Source: Rhizobium sp. BK313
Lineage (GTDB): Bacteria; Pseudomonadota; Alphaproteobacteria; Rhizobiales; Rhizobiaceae
Assembly (NCBI RefSeq): GCF_014193655.1
Contig: NZ_JACHZQ010000008.1
Coordinates: 124,001 to 188,000, forward strand
Direction: 5' to 3'
Length of the DNA stretch: 64,000 nt
Shown here: piece after piece, positions 17,594-27,089 of the stretch
Layout: each line of letters starts with the position of its first letter
Position numbering within the stretch: the first letter of the stretch is position 1
Notes under the pieces: generated by a model
Told to the model about the DNA's origin: nothing
Database searches by the model: none
The model's input: the letters and a program-made list of their open reading frames with translations, nothing else
Position numbers and translations under genes: made by a program

Positions 17594-18007
17594 TTAGATT
17601 CCGGCGTGGTTACGCAAAATTATGAGCTGAACGATCTTTTCCGCTTGAGACGAGAAATAGAACGCGAGCACCAGAGGATCGGGAAGGCCGCGCTTGTCGA
17701 AAATTCCATCCACATGCGCCGTGACGATCGAGTGCCCATAGTGATGGATAACACCCACGATCTTCAGTCTCAAACCTTCCGCGACGACGTCTCGCAAAGC
17801 CCAGGTCGATATTTCCTGAAGTCCCCAATAGTCGTGCAGTTGATCATTGACCAAAGCGTCATCAACGAATGTTTCAAGCAGTAGCTGAAGATCTCCCGAA
17901 TTCGTCGCACGGACGAATTTCGCGATAACCGGTGGCAGGTCGGCTACAAATCGATCTTCACTGTCAATCGCTGGAGGATCGCCAGGAGAAAATGTGTTTT
18001 CGGCCAA
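17594..18007 (-). CDS. NTF2/SnoaL-like protein
   Basis: A 137-residue protein of the SnoaL-like fold: PPVIAKFVRATNSGDLQLLL, ETFVDDALVNDQLHDYWGL and VTAHVDGIFDKRGLPDPLVL are the helix-plus-curved-sheet segments of nuclear-transport-factor-2-like small proteins. Members include ketosteroid-isomerase-like enzymes and polyketide cyclases. It has no signal peptide. It lies just upstream of the cyclodeaminase-like gene in the same direction and may share its transcript. Confidence 0.8.
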   Translation of the reverse strand: MAENTFSPGDPPAIDSEDRFVADLPPVIAKFVRATNSGDLQLLLETFVDDALVNDQLHDYWGLQEISTWALRDVVAEGLRLKIVGVIHHYGHSIVTAHVDGIFDKRGLPDPLVLAFYFSSQAEKIVQLIILRNHAGI

Positions 18008-18073
18008 AATTCTATCCTCTATATCGGTAAGAAATTTTGCCGCAGTTTTCTCAATGTGGCACGTTATGTGACG

Positions 18074-20935
18074 TTAATTGGCGTTATTCCGAGCCTCGCC
18101 GATCGAAACGCTCTGGCTTTTGAGGTGTGAAATCAAGTTTTCGGCAATCATCAGGTCAGGCGTGTCGAACCCTTCGGTGAAGCGTTTTACGATCGCGTCC
18201 AACAAATTGATCGCTTCCAGGGTGTTCTGACGCTCCGACCAGAGACGAGCAAGTTCATTGGTGGCTTGCAACTCCAGGCTTAAAGCGGACTGGCGTCTCG
18301 CATGCTCGATGGAGAGCATATAATCCTTCTCGGCCACCCATCGGTCCACGTGGCAGTTTATCTTGCCACGTACGCGCAGAAGTTCAGCTATCCCGAGTTC
18401 CTCGCCAAGGGCTTCGCATCGCTGAATGGCTTCATCGACGACATCTCTGGCGCTTCGAAGGTCGCCGGAGATCATCAGTCCCTCGGCCAATGCTTTTTGG
18501 AACAGCGTTGTCAGCGTGTAATAGTGTTGCGTTCCGAGGGTTCCTAAAGCAGTTCTGAGCGTGGGTATGCCGCATTCCACGTCTCCGCGGGCAACGGCCA
18601 ACGCGCCTGTCAGCGCCAAGCCGACCGCCTGATAGGGCGCAAGAAAATGCCTCGCCGCATAGGTTTGCAGTTTCTGGATGAGGCTCTCTGCTTCGGCAAA
18701 ATCCGAGCGCCACAGAAACACGGTGGCAGAATAAATCATCGAAATGCACATGTTTACAGGATGGACCCCATCCGCAGCGCCGTCTATTGCAAGCCGTGCC
18801 GTAACCGCGGCGCGATCAGGAAATCCCGCCAGCCATTGACTACGGGCAAGGGCGACAAGCGCACGAAGGCGATGATCGTAACCAAAATAGACGATTCTTT
18901 CTGGTCCACGCGCTGAAATTTCGTTGAAACCCGCTTCGCAATGGGCAAGGGCCGCAGCCTGGTCGCCCGACAGGTGCAGGGCAACGCCAAGCATCCACTC
19001 GGCGACAGCGATCGCTTTTGGTGACCCGATCACCTGAGCGATGGGCAGGCCTTTGCGAGCGACCTCCACCGCTGTCGAAAACTCGCCCGACCTTGTCAGA
19101 GCGATACTCAGACCTGAGAGCAGATGGAACTGGTAGGACGTCTCGCCAAGAGCGACAGCCTGTTCGAAAGACACTTCGAGAAGTTGCCTGATCTCGTCAC
19201 TGTTGCCCCGGGTAAACATCAGGCAAGCCGCGCGGGTGGACTGGAGTGCCAGATGTGCCCGTTCGTTGCCGGTTTCCGTGGCAAAGGCGCTCAAGCCGAG
19301 CTCACATATTCGGCTGCATTCCTGGAAAAGGGAAAGCGCAAAAAAGATTGGTGCCGATGACGCGGCCAATGCAAGGCCGATCGTCTTGTCTCCGGTTTCA
19401 CCAAAGCACCATTCCAGCGCTGCGCGGATGTTGCCGACTTGCGGTCCGAAGGCTGTAAAATCAGCCTCGATGTCTCGCGGTAGCCAAGATGCAAAGAATT
19501 CGGCGTGTCTTTGGGAAACCGCGCTTGCGTCGGCGGCCTGTCCGAGCTTTTCGGCTGCGTAAGCAAGGGTAACGTCGAGCAATCTGTAGTGTGGGATGCC
19601 GTCGCTGATGACAATCAAAATGAGAGACTTATCGACAAGACTGGTTATAGCCTCGGCAACTTCCATCGAGCTTACATCGTCATCGACGAGCACCTTCTCG
19701 GCGGCCTCCAGAGTGAACGCACCGACGAAAACCGATAGTCGAACGAGAACCAGTCTTTCTTTCCCAGACAGGAGATTGTAGCTCCAGTCCACCATAGCGG
19801 CGAGGGTTTGCTGCCGCGGCGGGGCGCTTCGGCGTCCTTGCCAAAGTAGTCTGAAGCGGTTGCTAAGAAGGTCATAGGCCGACTGCAGCCCGTAAGCCGC
19901 AACCCGGCTGGCCGCCAGTTCAATGGCGAACGCGATGCCGTCCAGCCTGCGACAGATGCCAGCGACCAGCGGTGCGTCATCATCGGTCAATTCAACCCTG
20001 TATCCGGCAGCATACGCCCGGTCCATGAAGAGCTGGACCGAGGAGCATTTAAGAGCCTCGAGCGCTGTAAGATTTTCGACAACGAGCGGGCATTCGAGCG
20101 GAGCGAGAATATGGACATGCTCCCCCTCAACACGCAACGCTTCCCGGCTCGTGGTCAGGATATATACGTCACCAGCTTCGCCATAAAGACGCTCCGAAAG
20201 GCCGGCGACGGCCTCGATGACGTGCTCGCAATTGTCGAGTATCAGCATGATCCTGCGATCACGGCAGAACGCGAGAATGTTCGGGATTGGATCCTGAGTG
20301 GGGGCGACAACGCCCAGGGCCGCAGCAACCGTGCTCGACACCAGAGAGCGGTCGCTAATGGCGCTCAAGTCGACAAAATAGACCGCATCGTCAAAAACGT
20401 CACGCATGGCATGGGCGGTGGAAACGGCAACCGTGGTTTTCCCCATACCGCCGGTCCCAACGATGCTGACGAAACGTCGCGACAACAATAGAAGGGAGAC
20501 CTTCTCCAGTTCGGCGTCGCGACCCACCATTCGCGTCAGCCGCGACGGCAGCAGCCTCGCGGTGTTTTGAATCCGCGCGGATTGACCAGGCGAGCCGAAC
20601 GCAGGGAGCATATTTTCTTCGCGCGTTACCTCCGCCACGAAGCAATAACCCCGGCCAGTGACGTTTTGAATATATCGCGCGCCGTCTTTTCCTTCTCCCA
20701 GGATCTTCCTCAGCGCTGCGATAGTGACCCTGAGACTCCCTTCAGCGACGACATTCGACCAAGCGCGCTCCAGGAGTTCGCGTTGACCGACGAGTTCACC
20801 GGCCACTTCGGTAAGAGCAAGAAGCACATCGAAAGCGCGGCTTCCGACCTCGATCTTTTCCTTGTCCTTGAACAGCAGCCGTTGCGCCGGAAACAGCCTG
20901 TAGGGACCAAAGCAGTAAGCGCTCTCTATAGCCAT
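18074..20935 (-). CDS. Large regulator: winged helix, NB-ARC-like ATPase, TPR repeats
   Basis: The best start is the ATG at 20935 (MAIESAYCFGPYRLFPAQRL), giving 953 residues; the frame extends to 21073 without a good site. Residues about 5-100 form an OmpR-type winged helix (VTIAALRKILGEGKDGARYI, NVTGRGYCFVAEV). An STAND-type ATPase follows, with P-loop FVSIVGTGGMGKTTVAV, Walker B IMLILDNCEHVIEAVAGL and LTTSREALRVEGEHVHI. The C-terminal half is helical repeat (TPR-like) sequence. The architecture fits signal-dependent transcription activators in which nucleotide state and TPR ligands gate DNA binding. No target is obvious; the neighbours suggest control of the enzyme genes downstream. Confidence 0.9.
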   Translation of the reverse strand: MAIESAYCFGPYRLFPAQRLLFKDKEKIEVGSRAFDVLLALTEVAGELVGQRELLERAWSNVVAEGSLRVTIAALRKILGEGKDGARYIQNVTGRGYCFVAEVTREENMLPAFGSPGQSARIQNTARLLPSRLTRMVGRDAELEKVSLLLLSRRFVSIVGTGGMGKTTVAVSTAHAMRDVFDDAVYFVDLSAISDRSLVSSTVAAALGVVAPTQDPIPNILAFCRDRRIMLILDNCEHVIEAVAGLSERLYGEAGDVYILTTSREALRVEGEHVHILAPLECPLVVENLTALEALKCSSVQLFMDRAYAAGYRVELTDDDAPLVAGICRRLDGIAFAIELAASRVAAYGLQSAYDLLSNRFRLLWQGRRSAPPRQQTLAAMVDWSYNLLSGKERLVLVRLSVFVGAFTLEAAEKVLVDDDVSSMEVAEAITSLVDKSLILIVISDGIPHYRLLDVTLAYAAEKLGQAADASAVSQRHAEFFASWLPRDIEADFTAFGPQVGNIRAALEWCFGETGDKTIGLALAASSAPIFFALSLFQECSRICELGLSAFATETGNERAHLALQSTRAACLMFTRGNSDEIRQLLEVSFEQAVALGETSYQFHLLSGLSIALTRSGEFSTAVEVARKGLPIAQVIGSPKAIAVAEWMLGVALHLSGDQAAALAHCEAGFNEISARGPERIVYFGYDHRLRALVALARSQWLAGFPDRAAVTARLAIDGAADGVHPVNMCISMIYSATVFLWRSDFAEAESLIQKLQTYAARHFLAPYQAVGLALTGALAVARGDVECGIPTLRTALGTLGTQHYYTLTTLFQKALAEGLMISGDLRSARDVVDEAIQRCEALGEELGIAELLRVRGKINCHVDRWVAEKDYMLSIEHARRQSALSLELQATNELARLWSERQNTLEAINLLDAIVKRFTEGFDTPDLMIAENLISHLKSQSVSIGEARNNAN

Positions 20936-21555
20936 GGGATTAGGCCTGATAACCCGGTGAAAGGTTTTTCGAACAAAGATCTTTGATTGAGGCAACCAAA
21001 CCGCACGCCCTCCAAGGCCTACAAACCCGAGCTGGAGATATCCGGATGACCGTCCGGGTGGCTCAAGGGCCAAAGAAATCTACGCTTGGATTCCTGGAAC
21101 GGAAGCTCATTGGTGGAAGCGAACCGCCGCCTGATCTCTCCCGCAGCATTGCAACCGTCTTCTGCAAGGCGGACACTCCGGTGAGTGGTTTTGAGGGTGA
21201 ATGACGGAAGAAGGACTGGCAGGGGTAACTCCTATCGGCTGGTGCTGCTCGGGGGTATTCGGCCTAGGACTTCGTTGTCTTGGTTTCCGCTCGGTCACTA
21301 ACCAATTTTTTTGGCGGATCGTTTCGCGGGTTTGTCGAGTGCCGCTTTCGCGAGACCGTCATCCAAACCATGCCCGCATGTCTCCATCGTAACAGCTTTG
21401 TCGTTGCGTTCGACGTGGTTGCCTTGCATCGGCGATAGGTATACAGACAGATCTGTATCTGTAAAATGATTTTTTCGGTTTTTGTCCTTTCAGTTCCACT
21501 GATTGATTTTGCCTCGGATATTACGTGAACAAGCCAGTCCAATCCTTGAGAGAGC
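20936..21555. other. 620-bp gap between two regulator genes
   Basis: No gene is supported here. A short plus-strand frame (20983-21204) has weak coding character. The only clear structure is the TetR-type palindrome at 21442-21463. Confidence 0.5.
21442..21463. promoter_or_regulatory. Palindromic operator upstream of tetR
   Basis: The arms TACAGA (21442-21447) and TCTGTA (21458-21463) flank a nested perfect palindrome ACAGATCTGT (21447-21456). The site lies about 95 bp before the TetR start at 21556 and is the probable autoregulatory operator. Confidence 0.55.
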
Positions 21556-22137
21556 ATGATGGTTGAGCCGCGAAGCGAACACCTTGTGAATGTCGCCTTG
21601 CGACTTTTTTACACCCACGGGTTCCACGCAACCGGAATTGACAAAATCCTCGATGAGGCCGGCGTTGCGAAGATGACGCTCTACAAACATTTCCGCTCAA
21701 AGGACCAGCTCATTCTGGCGGCACTCAAGAAGCGCGACGAAGTGTTTCGGAACTGGCTCACCGCTGCCATGGAACAAGCGGGAGAGAACCCGAAAGCGAA
21801 AATGCTCGCGATGTTCGACGCGTTGGATGACTGGTTTCATGGACGAGCGTTTGCTGCGCTCGGGTTTCACGGATGCGCCTTTATCAAAGCCGCAGGTGAG
21901 TTCGACAGCAGCGATCACCCCGCACATATCGCTTCGGCGGAGCATAAGCAGTTGATCGTCGACTACCTCGCCGGTCTGGCAACGGCTGCGGGAGCGCATG
22001 AACCACAAAAGCTTGCCGAGCAACTTGCTCTCCTGAAAGAAGGCGCGATCGTCACGGCTCAGGTTCGTGGCATCGATGACGCCGCGCGGCAGGCTAAGCA
22101 GATCGCCAAGCAAATCATTGACGCGGCGGTGCCATGA
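21556..22137 (+). CDS. TetR family transcriptional regulator
   Basis: A 193-residue protein. The N-terminal HTH reads LRLFYTHGFHATGIDKILDE, AGVAKMTLYKHFRSKDQLIL. The C-terminal segment with GCAFIKAAGEFDSSDHP is characteristic of the TetR_C subgroup found in many rhizobial and Pseudomonas repressors of oxidoreductase or efflux genes. Two adjacent ATGs (21556, 21559) compete as start. No target gene lies directly beside it downstream (about 500 bp of non-coding DNA follows), so its partner is probably elsewhere or lost. Confidence 0.9.
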   Translation: MMVEPRSEHLVNVALRLFYTHGFHATGIDKILDEAGVAKMTLYKHFRSKDQLILAALKKRDEVFRNWLTAAMEQAGENPKAKMLAMFDALDDWFHGRAFAALGFHGCAFIKAAGEFDSSDHPAHIASAEHKQLIVDYLAGLATAAGAHEPQKLAEQLALLKEGAIVTAQVRGIDDAARQAKQIAKQIIDAAVP

Positions 22138-22634
22138 TCGATTGAAGCTGCGAGACGAGCTGAAATTTAACACCCACGCGAGGCTGGCAACCGACCAGGT
22201 TTGCTTTCGAAGTTCCGGCCACCTCCGGCATATCCGCCCGTAACCGAAGCTGATCTCGATAAGCGGCTCACGGTTTTTGTCGTGGGTTGCGCCGGATGCC
22301 TTGCTCGTTTCGCTAGGATAAAGCCCCATGACCTGCAATCAAAAATCCCCGCTACCCAGCCTACCGGACCGGTTCTTATATCTTATAAGTCAATTGGTCT
22401 ATTCGAATGGTGAGGAAAAAAGGAACTTCACCACAAATTTACCGCTCGAAATATAATATATAATCCCCCAACACGGCCGATGTGTTGGACGCCCAGGCAT
22501 TCGCCGCCCGTACCCATAGGATTATTCCTTAAGGACGGACGTTGGTGGTAAGGCGTGCGGCGTATATTGCTGCAAAGAAGTTTGGGGGCGAATGTCATCC
22601 GCCCCCGCGCGTAGAGCCGCGTTGTGCCTCTGCC
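22138..22634. other. 497-bp gap without a recognisable gene
   Basis: I find no coding region, RNA gene or strong hairpin. An AT-rich patch near 22447-22466 (ATATAATATATAA) stands out from the GC-rich surroundings and could be a promoter-like scar. Confidence 0.4.
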
Positions 22635-23414
22635 TTATTCGGTCGCGCTCCCAATAGCCTGCGCAAGGCCTTCCGCGTCGGTCAGGAACGGGAGGTGTCC
22701 CGTAGCGAGCGTTACTGACTTCCGCACCGGCGTGCGGTCGACCATCTTGGCCTGGAAGGCGGGGCTGATGACCTGATCCATAGTGGTGTGGACATAAACC
22801 CTGTCAACACGGCCAAACCGGGCGTCCGTAACGTTTACGGGGGTGACCAGGGGCGTCACCGGCTCATCAAGAATAAGGGAGGGAAGCTTCGCCTTCAGAG
22901 GTTCCGGACCATCGTTGGCAAAGAGCTCGGCGCGCGCCGTATATTCGACAACTGCGATCCCCTTCTCCTTGTCGATCTGCAAATGCGGGCCGATCTTGGC
23001 GTCGTGATCCTGCTGGGCCAACGACAGGAGCGAGTCGCCGTCATGCGGCAGGTAAGCGGCGACGAACACAAGTGTTTTGATCTTATCCGGCGACTTCTCG
23101 GCGGCCGCAGCGATGACAATGCCAGCAAAGCTGTGGCCGACAACGATCGCCGGACGCTTTATGTTGTCGAGCGCTGTGACCACCATATCGCGATATAGGT
23201 CGAGGCTGACCTTGTCGGGCGTCATCGGGTTTGCCGGACGACCGGGCAGGTCGATCGTCACAACCTCGTGGCCAGCGCCCTGCAGCTTGGCTGCAACATG
23301 ACCCCAAACAAAACCGCTCGCGAATGCGCCGTGAACAAGGATTACGGGCGGCTTTTCTGCAGCCACGCCGGATTTGTTCGTGGAAGAGAAGGAAGTTTGA
23401 TTTTCAGCGGTCAT
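22635..23414 (-). CDS. Cytoplasmic alpha/beta hydrolase (family copy C, intact)
   Basis: A 259-residue protein from the ATG at 23414 (MTAENQTSFSS); a longer 5' frame to 23465 lacks a ribosome site. The core matches copy A: PPVILVHGAFASGFVWGHV, VTIDLPGRPANPMTPDKVSL, nucleophile elbow AIVVGHSFAGIVIA and TGHLPFLTDAEG. Unlike copy A it has no signal peptide; the N-terminus is short and polar. It would act on a related small ester or lactone, but inside the cell. It is divergent from the AraC gene at 23532, with the shared element between them. Confidence 0.9.
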   Translation of the reverse strand: MTAENQTSFSSTNKSGVAAEKPPVILVHGAFASGFVWGHVAAKLQGAGHEVVTIDLPGRPANPMTPDKVSLDLYRDMVVTALDNIKRPAIVVGHSFAGIVIAAAAEKSPDKIKTLVFVAAYLPHDGDSLLSLAQQDHDAKIGPHLQIDKEKGIAVVEYTARAELFANDGPEPLKAKLPSLILDEPVTPLVTPVNVTDARFGRVDRVYVHTTMDQVISPAFQAKMVDRTPVRKSVTLATGHLPFLTDAEGLAQAIGSATE

Positions 23415-23514
23415 TTCATTGTTCCTTTGCGACTTTTTGGTAATTTGTCGTGGGCCGATGGGCAAAAACTAATCTGGCGGAGGGTTTGGGGATATGCCGC
23501 GGCCTCCGGAATTC

Positions 23515-23535
23515 ATGATGGATCATCCGAAATGA
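23515..23535. promoter_or_regulatory. Shared hydrolase upstream element, divergent copy
   Basis: ATGATGGATCATCCGAAAT aligns with the core ATGATCGATCGTCCGGATT of the two identical copies and lies at the same distance (101 bp) from the hydrolase ATG. Its right end overlaps the start region of the divergent AraC gene, so one bound protein could control both. Confidence 0.55.
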
Positions 23536-24482
23536 CACAGGACTTTGGAATGTCGGCAGCACGCAACGACGTGCTGTCGGAGGTGCTGACGCTGATCCGT
23601 CTGCGAGGAGAGCTGGTCTATACTGCGTTTCTCGGAGAGCCTTGGGGGCTTCAGTTTCAACCCGGACCCGCTCACTTCCATTTCATCGAGAAAGGAGAGG
23701 CCTGGGTGACGCCAGCCGGCGAGAGGCCGACGCGGGTCATTGAGGGCGATCTTGTCTTGTTGCCGTTGGGAAAAGGCCACGTCATTGCCGACGCCTTGGG
23801 TTCCCCGGTGGAAAACATCGGCATCGTTGCCGCCAGTCATTTCGATCGCGAAGAACTCGTGTTGCGGCACGGCGGAGATGGACCTGTTACGAGATTGGTC
23901 GGAGGCTTTTTCAGCTTCGAGGGGAGCCCGCTTCCGGCGGTGATGTCGGCGCTTCCGCCCTTGATCCATATTCCTCGAGGCGACGCTGGTGCGCCCCCAT
24001 GGCTGGCTGCGATATCTCACTTCCTGGTCGCAGAAGCCCAGCAACCGAATCCAGGCTCGTCGCTGATGATCTCCCGCCTCATCGACCTGCTGGTCATCCG
24101 AACGCTGCGCAGCTGGGCAGCGAGCGAGGCGAACCGCATGGGCTGGCTTGGAGGACTGGGCGAAGAGCGCATCGGCCGGGTCCTGAGCGCCATGCACGCT
24201 GATCCCTTCCGGCGCTGGACTGTGCAATCGCTTGCCGAGGTCGCAAGAATGTCCCGGTCGATTTTCGCAGAGCGGTTCACGTCTGCGGTTGGGGAGCCAC
24301 CGCTACGCTATCTTTCGCGGTGGCGCCTTACCATAGCCGCGGATTTGCTCCGCAGCGGCGGATTGAAAGTGACGGAAGCAGCGTATCGAAGCGGCTACGC
24401 TTCGGATGCAGCCTTCAGCCGCGCCTTCAAGGCGCATTTCGGCTACGCGCCAAGCGAGGCGAGAGCACAGCAATTGCCGTGA
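23532..24482 (+). CDS. AraC-family transcriptional regulator (cupin sensor)
   Basis: A 316-residue protein from the ATG at 23532; a Met at codon 7 (23550) is possible. Residues about 10-190 form the AraC_binding_2/cupin_6 sensor: DVLSEVLTLIRLRGELVYTA, FHFIEKGEAWVTPAG, GDLVLLPLGKGHVIAD. The C-terminal HTH pair is WTVQSLAEVARMSRSIFAER and LKVTEAAYRSGYASDAAFSR, ending FKAHFGYAPSEAR. Family members of this type often control a neighbouring hydrolase or oxidoreductase. The divergent hydrolase copy C is the likely target, through the element at 23515. Confidence 0.93.
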   Translation: MTQDFGMSAARNDVLSEVLTLIRLRGELVYTAFLGEPWGLQFQPGPAHFHFIEKGEAWVTPAGERPTRVIEGDLVLLPLGKGHVIADALGSPVENIGIVAASHFDREELVLRHGGDGPVTRLVGGFFSFEGSPLPAVMSALPPLIHIPRGDAGAPPWLAAISHFLVAEAQQPNPGSSLMISRLIDLLVIRTLRSWAASEANRMGWLGGLGEERIGRVLSAMHADPFRRWTVQSLAEVARMSRSIFAERFTSAVGEPPLRYLSRWRLTIAADLLRSGGLKVTEAAYRSGYASDAAFSRAFKAHFGYAPSEARAQQLP

Positions 24483-24631
24483 AATTTGTCAAAGGCGGTG
24501 CAGCGATGGCACGCGCCAACGTATGGAGAGCGGGCGCCCAGGATCAGTCAGCCGCTTGGCGAGTGCGGCTTGAGGCTCTCGCTCGTGTAGCAGAAGTGGC
24601 TCGGGCAGCTGGTATCGGCACCCGGCTCATT

Positions 24632-24925
24632 TCATCTGAGCCGATGCCGGCTCACAAGCGCCCGGCAGATCCACGCCCTCAGGCGGGCTAACAGTCGCGG
24701 TCGCCTTCCCTGCCAACCGGCAAGCAAGTCCAGTGGTTCCAGCCCGTCATACGCGTCACCTGGCAGCCCCTTGGATATCTGGGTGTGTCGTCGTCTCGTC
24801 ATCAAAATCATCTTGGTCGGTTCTGCCACGCGGACGATTGTCGAGGATGGTTGACCCGGTGCGATTTCACGCACCGGAAAGACGGTTCGGCCTGCGCTGC
24901 CTCCATCCCATAATTGCTCACTCAT
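24632..24925 (-). CDS. Small hypothetical protein, 97 aa
   Basis: An ATG at 24925 follows AAAGGACAATCGAG, a good ribosome site. The product begins MSEQLWDGGSAGRTVFPVRE and becomes strongly basic towards the C-terminus. I recognise no family, and the opposite strand has a competing short frame. The evidence is mainly the ribosome site and a plausible N-terminus. Confidence 0.33.
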   Translation of the reverse strand: MSEQLWDGGSAGRTVFPVREIAPGQPSSTIVRVAEPTKMILMTRRRHTQISKGLPGDAYDGLEPLDLLAGWQGRRPRLLARLRAWICRALVSRHRLR

Positions 24926-25067
24926 CTCGATTGTCCTTTGCAACATTGAATGCATCAAATGCACCCGCAAGGCTTTGAGACGATTTGATGTTCGATCAGA
25001 ATGACTACAGTTGTCATTAAACGGGCAACGACAGACACCAAGCGGCTGCGAGACGAAATCGCGTGCG

Positions 25068-26189
25068 TCAGGCTAAATCAGTCGGCCCTATAAGTGGACG
25101 GGTAAGGGGCGTATAGGCCTTCTTATAAAGCCTGGTTCCCATGGTGCGAATGACGATGTTGCGCACCAGGGACGATGCATTGCGCAAGCTGTCACGGCTC
25201 CTCGCATTTTTCTGAACCCAATCTATTCTTGGAACACGCAGCTCTCGAAATCTGTTTGCGATCTGTCGGGAGTATGGCTGCGATGCTATTGTATCTGCGA
25301 GTACGACCGCATCCTCGAGAGCCATTCCGGCTCCTTGTGCCATACTGGGTGAACTTGCATGGGCGGCGTCGCCTATGATGACGAGATTGGGCAGCGTTGA
25401 CCAGGTCGCCGGAACTTCCTTCAGTGCGAGACTTTGGACGGACGTAGTGTCAGGCAAGTCTTTGAGGGTCGCACTCACTGGTCCTTTAAAATCTGCAAAC
25501 ATCGCTTTCATTGCCGGAACTGTGCCGTCAGTAAATATAGCCCTGGAGCAGTCGCCATATATATACAACCTCGAGTTCTCTATTGGGATGGCCAGAAGAG
25601 TTCGACGACGACCAAGGACCGCGGTCCAGGCGTTGATGTTCTTCGAGTTTTCAGTCACCAGCCGCCAGCACATGATGTCGAGTGGTGTCGGAGGGCTTTT
25701 TGTGACGAAGCCACGCAGTGCCGATTCTGTACCATCAGCAGCGACAACCAGATCATATACAAGGGTTCTCCCGTCCGAAAACCGGGCAACCGCATGGGAG
25801 TCGGTGAATTCCAGGGCGTCCAGACGCCGATCAAAGCCGACAGTATTGCTTTCGAGCGATTCAAAAAGTGCTTTGACGAGTTCTTTCCGACTTAGCGCCA
25901 GGCACGGTCCCACTTCTCCCCAGACCTCTTGTGTCGACACCTCGTTCAAAAGTCGACCGCTCTGGGAGAAGATCTTTTGTTCGTGGATTCGCCTCGCAAA
26001 CGGCGTGATCCGATCAAGCAAACCAAGCTCCCTGAGGGCACGAGTCGCATTCCCAAGAAGGAATATGCCAGCACCGCCCTGCGGAAGTTCAGGACGTGTT
26101 TCGATGATATCGAAAGCTATTCCCCTCAGTTGCAGTGCTCTAGCCATGGCTAGACCTGCTATACCCGCTCCTACAACAAGCACGCGCAT
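25068..26189 (-). CDS. FAD-dependent monooxygenase (aromatic hydroxylase family)
   Basis: A 373-residue class A flavoprotein monooxygenase. The N-terminal Rossmann fingerprint is MRVLVVGAGIAGLAMARALQ. The second FAD motif, NLVIIGDAAHASSPSMAQGA followed by GMALEDAVVLAD, is complete, and a DG motif appears as YDLVVAADGTESALRG. Such enzymes hydroxylate aromatic or related rings using NAD(P)H and O2. It is the last gene of a run with an intradiol dioxygenase and a hydrolase (gaps 77 and 121 bp). It could therefore produce the ring-hydroxylated substrate of the dioxygenase. Confidence 0.92.
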   Translation of the reverse strand: MRVLVVGAGIAGLAMARALQLRGIAFDIIETRPELPQGGAGIFLLGNATRALRELGLLDRITPFARRIHEQKIFSQSGRLLNEVSTQEVWGEVGPCLALSRKELVKALFESLESNTVGFDRRLDALEFTDSHAVARFSDGRTLVYDLVVAADGTESALRGFVTKSPPTPLDIMCWRLVTENSKNINAWTAVLGRRRTLLAIPIENSRLYIYGDCSRAIFTDGTVPAMKAMFADFKGPVSATLKDLPDTTSVQSLALKEVPATWSTLPNLVIIGDAAHASSPSMAQGAGMALEDAVVLADTIASQPYSRQIANRFRELRVPRIDWVQKNARSRDSLRNASSLVRNIVIRTMGTRLYKKAYTPLTRPLIGPTDLA

Positions 26190-26310
26190 CTATCAGTTTC
26201 CTATTGGTTATCTTCCAGTTGGCCGGCAGGAGTTGATTTCCCACCGCCTTGGAATTGCTAAGGCGCGCCCTCTAAATTCAAATCTTAAAAGGGGACGGTC
26301 GGGAGTGCCA

Positions 26311-27012
26311 TTAGGAGGCAAGGACCAGCAGGCGTGCGACCGAGACGGGGTCGTCAAGCATGGCATCATGTCCTGTTGGAAGCGTTCTTGCGATCCACGA
26401 ACCGCTCTCGCGAACAGATATCATGAAACCCTCGAAAGGATTCGGGCTCCATCCGGTCGCCAAAATGTAGTGCTTTTTCGGAATCGATTGATATTTGTCG
26501 CTCAGCGTCACGGGTTCAAAGAACGTTGCAATCGGATGGGGCGTGCAGAGTGCGCTTACCATTGCCCTGTCCGATTGATTGAGATTGAAAACTTCGAGCG
26601 GAATGGGAGATACCGCGAGGCCCCCATGTTCGCCAGCACTCTTTACGAGTTCGCCTATCCCCGGTCCAGCAAGGCTTGCGATGCTATCGCCATTTTTAGG
26701 TAGCCAAGCATCGAGATAGACGAGGGAAGCAATTTTATCGGGTATCGTGTCCGCAACAGCGGTGATTATCATGCCTGCGTAAGAATGCCCGCAGAGCACA
26801 ACGTCGTTCAGCTGCTCGAACTTTATCAAATTTAAAACGTCTTGAATGTGCGTGGAAAGATTAATTGACGAGCTGATTAGGTGGCTACGATCGCCGAGAC
26901 CTGTCAAGGTTGGAGCATAGACGCGATGACCTTCTGCACGGAGCAAGGAAACACATCTATCCCAGACCCAACCACCGCGCCATCCGCCATGTACAAGCAC
27001 AAAATTAGCCAT
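26311..27012 (-). CDS. Alpha/beta hydrolase (EstC/salicylate-esterase type)
   Basis: A 233-residue protein from the ATG at 27012 (MANFVLVHGGWRGGWVWDRC). The 19-residue extension upstream is unlikely. The motifs are HGGWRGGWVWDR near the N-terminus, YAPTLTGLGDRSHL, nucleophile elbow VVLCGHSYAGMIITA, and LPTGHDAMLDDP with the catalytic His. This subgroup includes plant-type esterases, hydroxynitrile lyase relatives and bacterial EstC. Being between the dioxygenase and the monooxygenase, it may cleave an ester or ring-cleavage product in the same pathway. Confidence 0.9.
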   Translation of the reverse strand: MANFVLVHGGWRGGWVWDRCVSLLRAEGHRVYAPTLTGLGDRSHLISSSINLSTHIQDVLNLIKFEQLNDVVLCGHSYAGMIITAVADTIPDKIASLVYLDAWLPKNGDSIASLAGPGIGELVKSAGEHGGLAVSPIPLEVFNLNQSDRAMVSALCTPHPIATFFEPVTLSDKYQSIPKKHYILATGWSPNPFEGFMISVRESGSWIARTLPTGHDAMLDDPVSVARLLVLAS

Positions 27013-27089
27013 TCGAATATCCTTGATAGGGAGAAAGCCCGACGAGAATTTTGGGACCTGACTTTCCACCGAAAGAGATTTCAGCGCGT

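Noticed and set aside
25375..26703. A 442-codon plus-strand frame
   Set aside because: It covers the FAD monooxygenase gene in antisense, and its product has no consistent motif.
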